From the NCBI RefSeq assembly GCF_014256275.1, contig NZ_JACCFE010000002.1, forward strand, positions 6,274,001 through 6,338,000: 64,000 nucleotides of DNA. Direction: 5' to 3'. Below the pieces are notes generated by a model. It ran no database searches and was not told the DNA's origin. It was given only the letters and a program-made list of their open reading frames with translations. A program made the translations under genes and the position numbers. Shown in pieces: positions 57,614 to 64,000 of this stretch (its first letter is position 1; each line of letters begins with the position of its first letter). The stretch comes from Rhodococcus sp. 4CII. Its GTDB lineage: Bacteria; Actinomycetota; Actinomycetes; Mycobacteriales; Mycobacteriaceae.

Positions 57614-59074
57614 ATGGCTGCTGGTGGTCCACTCGCGTCTCGGTCGAAGCCGGGCGGTCCCGCCGCGCCGCACGGCCTTCCCGGGCATCTCGTCGACTTC
57701 GTCGAGGCGTTGCGGCGGCGCGGCATCATGGTCGGACCGTCCGAGACGGTCGATGCCGGTCAGGTCATGGCCGTCCTCGACCTGCTCGACCGGGAATCGC
57801 TGCGCGAGGGTCTCGCGTGCGCGCTGCTGCGGCGGCCCACCCACCGGCCCACATTCGACGCGTTGTTCGAGCTCTGGTTTCCGGCGGCGGTCGGAAACCG
57901 CGCGGACGGGGCGATCGACACGAGCCTGCCGCGGAACGCCAACGGTGACATCGACTACGAGGCGCTGCGCGAGCTGATCGTCGAACTGCTCACCGACGGG
58001 TCGCCGGAGGCGATCGAACTCACCGAGCTCCTCACCGCGCAGATGGTCGAGGAACTCGGGCAGTACCAGTCGGCGAACGGTCCGTCGTTCTCGGCGTACC
58101 AGGCGCTGCGCGATGTGGCGCCGGAAACCCTGCTGAAGAAGATCCTCGATGGCCTGCTCGGCAATCAGCAGGCCGGCGAGGCCAGGAGCACGGAAAGCTA
58201 CGAGTCCGAGGTGGCCAAGCGCACCGCCGCCCAGCGGATCGCCGACTTTCGCAAGATGATCGAGAAGGAGACGCGGCGACGGTCCGCCGAGAACCTCGGC
58301 AAGGAGCGGGTGGCGTCGTACGGTGTGCCGCGGCTGGCCGAGGAAGTCGACTTCCTGCGCGCGTCCGACGCGGAACTGACCGCGCTGAAACGCAACGTGA
58401 CCCCACTGGCCCGGCTGCTCGCGAGCCGCCTGGCCGTGCGGCGCAGCCGCAACCGGGCCGGTTCGATCGACCTGCGCCGCACCCTGCGCAAGTCGATGTC
58501 CACCGGGGGAGTGCCCATCGACCTCGTCCAGCGCAAGCCCCGGCGGGCGCGGCCCGAACTGGTCGTGATGTGCGACGTGTCGGGATCGGTCGCCGGGTTC
58601 AGCCACTTCACGCTGCTGCTCGTCCACGCGCTGCGCGAACAGTTCTCGCGGGTTCGGGTGTTCGCGTTCATCGACACCACCGACGAGGTCACCCGGTTCT
58701 TCGACGCCGGCGCCGACCTCGGCAGTGCCATGTCGCGGATGATCCGGGAAGCCGACCTGGTCGGCTACGACGGTCACTCCGACTACGGCAACGCGTTCGG
58801 GGTGTTCGCCGAGCGATTCTCCCAGAGCATCACGTCGCGTTCGTCGCTGCTGGTGCTCGGCGACGGCCGCAACAACTACCGGGACCCCAACCTGGAGGCC
58901 CTCGCCCGGCTCGTCTCGGTGGCGAAACACGCGCACTGGCTCAACCCGGAGCCCCGCGGACAGTGGGGATCGGGGGACTCGGCGGCCGCGGTGTACAACG
59001 AGGTCATCAGCATGCACGAATGCCGATCCGCTCAGCAGCTGGCGTCGGTGGTCGCCGGGTTGCTGCCGGTGTGA
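57614..59074 (+). CDS. VWA-domain protein (CoxE-like), partner of MoxR
   Basis: 486-residue cytoplasmic protein. The N-terminal 300 residues are helical and charged. The C-terminal von Willebrand A domain begins near residue 315 with the metal-binding MIDAS motif in VMCDVSGSVAGFS and continues with VFAFIDTTDEVTRFF and GDGRNNYRDP. The MoxR-VWA pair usually works as one machine on a client protein, here unknown. Position equals Rv2425c. Confidence 0.9.
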   Translation: MAAGGPLASRSKPGGPAAPHGLPGHLVDFVEALRRRGIMVGPSETVDAGQVMAVLDLLDRESLREGLACALLRRPTHRPTFDALFELWFPAAVGNRADGAIDTSLPRNANGDIDYEALRELIVELLTDGSPEAIELTELLTAQMVEELGQYQSANGPSFSAYQALRDVAPETLLKKILDGLLGNQQAGEARSTESYESEVAKRTAAQRIADFRKMIEKETRRRSAENLGKERVASYGVPRLAEEVDFLRASDAELTALKRNVTPLARLLASRLAVRRSRNRAGSIDLRRTLRKSMSTGGVPIDLVQRKPRRARPELVVMCDVSGSVAGFSHFTLLLVHALREQFSRVRVFAFIDTTDEVTRFFDAGADLGSAMSRMIREADLVGYDGHSDYGNAFGVFAERFSQSITSRSSLLVLGDGRNNYRDPNLEALARLVSVAKHAHWLNPEPRGQWGSGDSAAAVYNEVISMHECRSAQQLASVVAGLLPV

Positions 59075-59079
59075 CCACG

Positions 59080-59085
59080 TAAGCT
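59080..59085 (+). promoter_or_regulatory. -10 box for leaderless nadD mRNA
   Basis: TAAGCT lies eight bases before the GTG start of nadD, with no ribosome site between. Confidence 0.4.
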
Positions 59086-59093
59086 CGACACTC

Positions 59094-59789
59094 GTGGAAC
59101 AGGGAGCAGCGGGCGCACGTCGGCGCCGCCTGGGAGTCATGGGCGGCACCTTCGACCCCATTCATCACGGTCACCTGGTGGCGGCCAGCGAGGTCGCCGA
59201 CCGATTCAGCCTCGACGAGGTCGTGTTCGTGCCCACCGGCAGGCCGTGGCAGAAGCAGGGCAAGGGTGTCAGCCCCGCCGAGGACCGGTACCTGATGACG
59301 GTCATCGCCACCGCGTCGAATCCGCGATTCTCGGTCAGCCGGGTCGACGTCGACCGGGAGAAGGTCACCTACACCGTCGACACCCTGCGGGATCTGCGCA
59401 GCTACCACCCGGACGCCGAGCTGTACTTCATTACCGGTGCGGACGCCCTGGCGAGTATCCTGTCCTGGCAGGACTGGGAGGAACTGTTCTCGCTGGCGAA
59501 GTTCGTCGGGGTGTCACGTCCGGGATTCGATCTCAACACCGAACATCTGGCGGGTCATCTGGAGGCGTTGCCCGAGGACGCGGTCACGTTGATCGAAATC
59601 CCGGCTCTGGCGATCTCCTCGACGGAATGTCGGCGGCGCGCCAGTCGCCACCGTCCTGTGTGGTACCTCGTGCCGGACGGTGTGGTCCAGTACATCTCCA
59701 AACGGAACCTGTACCGGCCACCGGACTCCGAGCGCCTCGACGGCGCGACGACGATGTCCGAACCGGCGCCGGACAAGACCAAGAGCTAG
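59094..59789 (+). CDS. nadD: Nicotinate-nucleotide adenylyltransferase
   Basis: 231-residue nucleotidyltransferase for NAD synthesis. GVMGGTFDPIHHGHLVAASE carries the HxGH-type motif, and ALAISSTECRRRASRHRPVWYLVP ends with the ISSTxIR-like motif. An extended acidic/basic C-terminal tail of about 30 residues follows. GTG 59094. It precedes rsfS by 34 bases as in mycobacteria. Confidence 0.94.
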   Translation: MEQGAAGARRRRLGVMGGTFDPIHHGHLVAASEVADRFSLDEVVFVPTGRPWQKQGKGVSPAEDRYLMTVIATASNPRFSVSRVDVDREKVTYTVDTLRDLRSYHPDAELYFITGADALASILSWQDWEELFSLAKFVGVSRPGFDLNTEHLAGHLEALPEDAVTLIEIPALAISSTECRRRASRHRPVWYLVPDGVVQYISKRNLYRPPDSERLDGATTMSEPAPDKTKS

Positions 59790-59823
59790 TCAGCACTTTT
59801 CGAACGAACTGGGAGAACATCGC

Positions 59824-60246
59824 GTGAGCGCAACGACCGAAGCCATCGAGATGGCACGCATCGCGGCAGTGGCTGCCGACGAGAAGCTGGCCTCCGATGT
59901 GGTGGTGCTCGATGTCTCCGAGCAGCTGGTCATCACCGACTGCTTCGTCATCGCCTCCGCGCCCAACGAGCGCCAGGTGAATGCGATCGTCGAGAACATC
60001 GAAGATCGTCTGCGTGAGGCAGGTCACAAGCCGGTGCGTCGTGAGGGCACCCGCGAAGGCCGTTGGGCACTGCTCGATTTCGTGGACGTCGTCATCCACG
60101 TCCAGCACAACGAGGAGCGCAACTTCTACGCCCTCGACCGGCTGTGGAAGGACTGCCCGACGGTGCCCGTCGAGGGTCTCGGGCAGCAGGGTCCGGCAGG
60201 CACGAACGGTGCGGGCGCCGCCGAAAATGGGGAGTCCGAACTGTGA
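59824..60246 (+). CDS. rsfS: Ribosomal silencing factor RsfS
   Basis: 140-residue protein of the DUF143/RsfS family that binds L14 and keeps ribosomal subunits apart under starvation. VLDVSEQLVITDCFVIASAP and GTREGRWALLDFVDVVIHVQ are the conserved blocks. GTG 59824 follows GGGAG. Its stop overlaps the next start by GTGA. Confidence 0.94.
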   Translation: MSATTEAIEMARIAAVAADEKLASDVVVLDVSEQLVITDCFVIASAPNERQVNAIVENIEDRLREAGHKPVRREGTREGRWALLDFVDVVIHVQHNEERNFYALDRLWKDCPTVPVEGLGQQGPAGTNGAGAAENGESEL

Positions 60247-60902
60247 CGGATGCTCCCCGTGCCCCGCGGCGTCTGATACTGCTCCGCCACGGGCAGACCG
60301 AGTACAACGCCGACAACCGCATGCAGGGCCAGCTCGACACCGAACTGTCGGAGCTGGGTCGGTCGCAGGCCCGCGCCGCCGCGTCCGCGCTGGTCGGTCG
60401 CAGGCCGATCTCCATCGTGTCCTCCGATCTGCGCCGCGCCTACGACACCGCCGTCGAGGTCGGCGACAACGCCGGCCTGCCGGTGCAGATCGACGATCGA
60501 CTCCGTGAGACGCATCTCGGGGACTGGCAGGGACTCACCCACCTCGACGTCGATGCCCGCGCCCCCGGGGCACGTGCCACGTGGCGCGGCGATGCGACGT
60601 GGGCGCCGCCCGGCGGGGAGAGCCGGATCGACGTCGCGCGGCGCAGCACGCCGGTCGTCGCCGAACTCGTCGAGAAGCACGAGGACTGGGCCGAGAAGCC
60701 GGTGATCCTGGTCGCGCACGGTGGATTGATCGCCGCGCTGACCGCGGCACTGCTCGATCTGCCCGTCGATCGCTGGCCGGTGCTGGGCGGACTGGGCAAC
60801 ACCAGCTGGGTGCAACTGAGCGCGTACGGACAACCCGATTCGCTCAGCTGGCGTCTCGACGTGTGGAACGCTTCCGCGAGTGTGGCCAGTGACGTCCTCT
60901 GA
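60243..60902 (+). CDS. gpgP: Histidine phosphatase, probable glucosyl-3-phosphoglycerate phosphatase
   Basis: 219-residue phosphoglycerate-mutase-like phosphatase. LILLRHGQTEYN carries the phosphohistidine, LRETHLGDWQG the proton donor Glu, and LVAHGGLIAAL the second His. By sequence alone it is a generic histidine phosphatase. By position (nadD-rsfS-this-SGNH-degV) it matches Rv2419c, shown in mycobacteria to be GpgP of the methylglucose lipopolysaccharide route. Confidence 0.75.
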   Translation: MTDAPRAPRRLILLRHGQTEYNADNRMQGQLDTELSELGRSQARAAASALVGRRPISIVSSDLRRAYDTAVEVGDNAGLPVQIDDRLRETHLGDWQGLTHLDVDARAPGARATWRGDATWAPPGGESRIDVARRSTPVVAELVEKHEDWAEKPVILVAHGGLIAALTAALLDLPVDRWPVLGGLGNTSWVQLSAYGQPDSLSWRLDVWNASASVASDVL

Positions 60903-61686
60903 GGTGGGCGCCGGTTCCGGGGAACGCCCCGTCCTGCTCGTGCTCGCCGATTCGCTGTCGTATTACGGACCCAAGGGCGGTCTCCCGTCCGACCACCCCG
61001 ACATCTGGCCCAACATCGTTGCACGGCAGCTTGGTTGGGACGTCGAGCTCGTCGCGCGGATCGGCTGGACCAGTCGCGACGTGTGGTGGGCGCTGACGCA
61101 GGACCCGCGCGTGTGGTCCGCGGTACCCCGGGCCGGCGCCGTCGTGTTCGCCGTCGGAGGCATGGACTCGCTCCCGTCTCCGCTGCCGACCGCACTGCGC
61201 GAGCAGTTGCGCTACGTCCGCCCACCCGCGCTGCGTCGCGTCGTACGGACCGGCTACCAATGGCTCCAGCCGCGGTTGTCGCCGCTGGGCTGGCCGGTGG
61301 CGTTGCCCCCGCGGCTGAGCGTCGAATACCTGGAGAGTTCCCGGGCGGCGCTCGCGTACATGCGCCCCGAACTTCCCGTCATCGGGACCCTGCCGTCCGT
61401 GCATCGCAGCGAGGCTTACGGCAAGGTGCATGCGGGCCGTCCCGGTGCCGTGGCCGCCATCACCGCCTGGTCGGAGGAGAAGAACGTACCCCTCGTCGAT
61501 CTCGCGGAGGCGGTGCGCGCCAACGTCTTCAGCGATCACGGCAATCCGGACGGCATTCACTGGGGCTGGGACGGGCACACCGAGGTCGCAGCGGCCATGC
61601 TGACAGCCCTCCGCGCGGCGGGTGCCGTGCCGGAGGTCCGCGGGGACGCCGTTCCGGCCGATCCCGTGTCGAGCGGAGCCGAGTAG
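60889..61686 (+). CDS. octT: SGNH hydrolase-like protein, probable diglucosylglycerate octanoyltransferase
   Basis: 265-residue protein with SGNH-type blocks: LVLADSLSYYGPKGGLPSDH (block I serine in ADSLS), VFAVGGMDSLPSPLP and NPDGIHWGWDGHTE (block V Asp-x-x-His). Its position next to gpgP equals Rv2418c (OctT), which adds octanoate to diglucosylglycerate in mycobacteria. GTG 60889 is used, overlapping gpgP; GTG 60904 is possible. Confidence 0.65.
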   Translation: MTSSEVGAGSGERPVLLVLADSLSYYGPKGGLPSDHPDIWPNIVARQLGWDVELVARIGWTSRDVWWALTQDPRVWSAVPRAGAVVFAVGGMDSLPSPLPTALREQLRYVRPPALRRVVRTGYQWLQPRLSPLGWPVALPPRLSVEYLESSRAALAYMRPELPVIGTLPSVHRSEAYGKVHAGRPGAVAAITAWSEEKNVPLVDLAEAVRANVFSDHGNPDGIHWGWDGHTEVAAAMLTALRAAGAVPEVRGDAVPADPVSSGAE

Positions 61687-61690
61687 TCCG

Positions 61691-62557
61691 ATGCCCGTCG
61701 TCGTCGTCACCGATTCGTCGGCATCGATCCTGCCGGAACTCGTCGAGCAGTACGGGATCCACGTGGTCCCGCTCCACGTCCTCAGCGGCGGAAAGGATTT
61801 CCGGGAGGGCATCGACGAGGTCCCGGAAGAGCTGGCCGGGGTCACCACGTCGGGTGCCTCGCCGAGCGAACTCTCCGAGGCCTACGCGACGGCGCTGGAA
61901 CTCAGCGACGGCGCCGGAGTCCTCGCCGTCCACATCTCGCGGCAACTGTCCGGCACCTGGGAGGCCGGCCGCCAGGCGGCGCAGGAGTTCGACGGCCGCG
62001 TGCGGATCGTCGATTCCCAGTCCGCCGGAATGGGATTGGGATACCCGGTGCTGGAGGCGGCGCGGCTGGCGCAGCGCGGGGCCGACCTCGAGGCGGTGTA
62101 CCGGCGGGCGGTCGACGTCGCGAGCCGTGGACGTTGCCTGATCGTCGTGGACCGGCTCGATCAGCTGCGCCGCGGGGGACGGATCGGCACCGCCGCGGCG
62201 CTGCTCGGTACCGCCCTGGCGATGAAACCGGTTCTGCATCTCGTCGACGGCCGGCTGGTGCTCAAGGAGAAGACGAGGACCTCGACGAGGGCCATGGCCC
62301 GCATGGTGGACGCCGCGGTGGAGCAGGCGGGTCTGGACAGGACGGCCGTCGCTGTGCATCACATGCACGCCCTGCAGCGCGCGGAAGCGGTGGCGCACCA
62401 ACTGAAAGACCGGATTCCGCAGGTCAGCGATCTCGTCGTCACCGATTTCAGCTCGGTCATCGGAGCCCACGTCGGGGTGGGCGCCATCGGCATCGTGCTG
62501 TGCCCCGAGCCCGTCCTGCACCACGAAAACCACGATTCATCCACAACTTCGCACTGA
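61691..62557 (+). CDS. DegV-family fatty-acid-binding protein
   Basis: 288-residue DegV protein. VVVVTDSSASILPELVEQYG, TTSGASPSELSEAY and HISRQLSGTWEAG are the fatty-acid-binding strands and loops of the family. Members bind acyl chains and can act as FakB-type presenters to a fatty-acid kinase; no fakA gene is in the window. ATG 61691 lies four bases after the previous stop. Confidence 0.9.
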   Translation: MPVVVVTDSSASILPELVEQYGIHVVPLHVLSGGKDFREGIDEVPEELAGVTTSGASPSELSEAYATALELSDGAGVLAVHISRQLSGTWEAGRQAAQEFDGRVRIVDSQSAGMGLGYPVLEAARLAQRGADLEAVYRRAVDVASRGRCLIVVDRLDQLRRGGRIGTAAALLGTALAMKPVLHLVDGRLVLKEKTRTSTRAMARMVDAAVEQAGLDRTAVAVHHMHALQRAEAVAHQLKDRIPQVSDLVVTDFSSVIGAHVGVGAIGIVLCPEPVLHHENHDSSTTSH

Positions 62558-62614
62558 TCCACAGGCCGATTCGCGCAGCCAGGTCGTCCGGGCATCGTCG
62601 TGGGCGGGCCGCTC

Positions 62615-62620
62615 TACTGT
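62615..62620 (+). promoter_or_regulatory. -10 box for leaderless comEA mRNA
   Basis: TACTGT ends six bases before the ATG of comEA, with no ribosome site between. Confidence 0.4.
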
Positions 62621-62626
62621 CGCGTC

Positions 62627-63487
62627 ATGGGTATCAGGGAAGAACGCTCGAGAGGCCGGACCCGTCTCGCGTTCCTCACGTCGGGGGAACGTGAGCCCGT
62701 TCCGGCCACGCCGGCGGCGCCGGAATGGCTCGCCGAGCCCGGCGGAACCGGATTCGACGGCGACACCACATGGTCGGCCGAACGCCGCCGGGGTGTGTTC
62801 TCGCTACCCGACCGGTGGCGTGACGCCCGGTTCGATCCGGGGCGTTCCGGGGCGGTCGCACTGATCGTGGTCGGAATCGTCGTCGCGGTGGCCACCGTGG
62901 TGGGAGTACGCAGCGATCGGCCCGAGACGCAGTCCGTCCCGTCGTTGCCAGCCGCAAGCGGGCAGTCCACGGCCGCCGCGGCCGACTCGACGACCCCGTC
63001 CGCTGGCGCGGCGCCCGCGGCGGCCCCCGCGGAGGAGATCGTCGTGAGTGTCGTCGGTCTGGTGACCGCGGCGGGTCTGGTCCGGCTTCCGCCGGGTTCC
63101 CGGGTGGCGGACGCCCTCGCCGCGGCCGGCGGAGTACGCGACGGCGCCGACACCCTCGGATTGAATCTGGCACAACGACTGTCGGACGGCGACCAGGTGC
63201 TCGTGGGGGCCGCGACGACGCAGGCGCCCCCGAGCGCGGTGGGCGGTACCTCCACCGGGTCCCCGTCGGCGGGCGGTGCGATCGCCGCGGCCGGTGGGCT
63301 CGTGAACCTCAACACGGCGACGGCGACGGAACTCGACGCGCTGCCCGGCGTGGGTCCGGTCACGGCGGCGGCGATCGTCGCGTGGCGCACGACCAACGGC
63401 ACGTTCACCGACATTTCCCAACTGGGGGAGGTGGACGGGATCGGACCGGTGCGGCTCGAGAAGCTGCGCGGTCAGGTAACGCTCTGA
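62627..63487 (+). CDS. comEA: ComEA-type DNA-binding competence protein
   Basis: 286-residue membrane-anchored protein. A polar N-terminus is followed by one helix (about residues 76-96, LIVVGIVVAVATVVGV), an Ala/Ser/Pro linker, an SLBB domain (about 142-195, SVVGLVTAAGLVRLPPGSRV) and two helix-hairpin-helix DNA-binding motifs (about 225-286, LPGVGPVTAAAIVAWR and LGEVDGIGPVRLEKLR). It should bind incoming DNA at the outer face of the membrane. Overlaps comEC by TGATG. Confidence 0.92.
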   Translation: MGIREERSRGRTRLAFLTSGEREPVPATPAAPEWLAEPGGTGFDGDTTWSAERRRGVFSLPDRWRDARFDPGRSGAVALIVVGIVVAVATVVGVRSDRPETQSVPSLPAASGQSTAAAADSTTPSAGAAPAAAPAEEIVVSVVGLVTAAGLVRLPPGSRVADALAAAGGVRDGADTLGLNLAQRLSDGDQVLVGAATTQAPPSAVGGTSTGSPSAGGAIAAAGGLVNLNTATATELDALPGVGPVTAAAIVAWRTTNGTFTDISQLGEVDGIGPVRLEKLRGQVTL

Positions 63488-64000
63488 TGTCGGAGGGTGA
63501 ACCCCGGCCCCTGGATCTGCGGCTTCTCCCGTTCGCCGGGATTTGTTGGGCGGCAACAGTGATCGGTATTCTCGGCGGGTCCGCGGCGGCGTGGACCTGG
63601 GTGGTCGCACTGTCGGGCACGGGAATTCTCCTCACGGCCGGACACATTCTGCGCGGGCCACGGCGGTGGACGGCGGGAGCGGTGGCGATCCTGCTGTTCG
63701 GATCGTGCTGCGGTGGCGGCGTGGCCTGGCGGGTACAGAACCTGGAACGGCACCCGCTGACCGAACTCGCGCGGAACGGGACGTGGGTGACGTTGGTCGT
63801 GACCCCGGTCGAGGATCCGCGGCCGATCGCCGGATTCGGACGTCGTGTGCTCGTGCACGCCGACGTCGTCGAGATCCGGCGGGCCACCGAGACGATCTCC
63901 ACGAGCGGCGCGGTGGTCGTCCTCGCCCCGGCGGAGGGGTGGCTCGGACTGCTACCGGGACAGGAGGTGGTTCTGCGTGGACAGTTGAGTCCGCCACGGC
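63487..64000 (+). CDS. comEC: ComEC/Rec2 competence membrane protein, N-terminal part
   Basis: First 171 codons of ComEC, cut by the window end. It starts MSEGEPRPLDLRLLPFAGIC and shows three membrane helices (about residues 15-80), then the start of the DUF4131/OB-fold region with TWVTLVVTPVEDPRPIAGFG. ComEC forms the channel for single-stranded DNA uptake. ATG 63487 shares a base with the comEA stop, so the two are co-translated. Confidence 0.9.
   Translation, partial: MSEGEPRPLDLRLLPFAGICWAATVIGILGGSAAAWTWVVALSGTGILLTAGHILRGPRRWTAGAVAILLFGSCCGGGVAWRVQNLERHPLTELARNGTWVTLVVTPVEDPRPIAGFGRRVLVHADVVEIRRATETISTSGAVVVLAPAEGWLGLLPGQEVVLRGQLSPPR

Overview
The window looks like chromosome from a Rhodococcus, most likely the R. 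jostii / R. opacus group. The reasons are the high G+C content, actinobacterial signatures (WhiB-like protein, mIHF-type integration host factor, leaderless genes with TAnnnT -10 boxes, an iron-box of the DtxR/IdeR type) and gene orders shared with mycobacteria and nocardiae. It holds about 60 genes and no tRNA, rRNA, CRISPR array, insertion sequence or prophage that I can see. The left half (1-32.5 kb) is catabolic and accessory; the right half (32.6-64 kb) is a conserved housekeeping block interrupted by one antiparallel island.

Left half. 1-5.7 kb: the start of iolC, a divergent GntR/UTRA regulator, a DHA2-type exporter and a three-gene ABC importer, tied together by near-identical TGTC-NN-GACA operators (inositol-type regulon). 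5.8-9.0 kb: an MHS transporter, a TetR regulator and a quinate/shikimate dehydrogenase-like gene, which would feed protocatechuate into the pca genes. 9.0-14.9 kb: a phosphoesterase, a double Lrp-type regulator and a tightly overlapping MFS-amidohydrolase-histidase operon. 14.9-22.4 kb: the full protocatechuate branch of the beta-ketoadipate pathway, pcaHGBLRF divergent from pcaIJ. 22.5-26.2 kb: an acetyltransferase, an iron-siderophore binding protein behind an iron box, and an S9 peptidase. 26.2-28 kb: an unstable-looking stretch with a perfect 165-bp tandem duplication, a WhiB-like gene, mIHF and the remains of an SRPBCC gene. 28-32.5 kb: a sodium-solute symporter with a 46-residue partner, RidA, an amino-acid dehydrogenase and a divergent CdaR/PucR regulator.

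Right half. valS-folC-DUF4233-ndk-rne-rplU-rpmA-obg-proB run on the plus strand, and proA-moxR-VWA-nadD-rsfS-gpgP-octT-degV-comEA-comEC resume on the plus strand at 55.4 kb, as in mycobacteria. Between proB and proA lies a 10-kb minus-strand island: SIR2 deacetylase, a 2-hydroxyacid dehydrogenase, ectCBA (ectoine synthesis), a RecQ helicase with a phosphoribosyltransferase-like tail, ribokinase, a ProP-like transporter and an old yellow enzyme. The island is rich in osmoprotection functions and sits between the two proline-synthesis genes.

The most interesting non-coding signal is the 240-base leader of the ProP-like transporter (53894-54136, minus strand). It starts with ATCGCTC, ends with a CCGAACCCGAC-type element and a P1-like closing strand, and puts the Shine-Dalgarno sequence in a hairpin loop. 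It resembles a ydaO/yuaA (cyclic di-AMP) riboswitch controlling osmolyte uptake. Other points of interest are the 165-bp duplication with nested 15-bp stop-containing repeats, the MFS-amidohydrolase-histidase operon, the symporter micro-subunit, and a set of leaderless genes.
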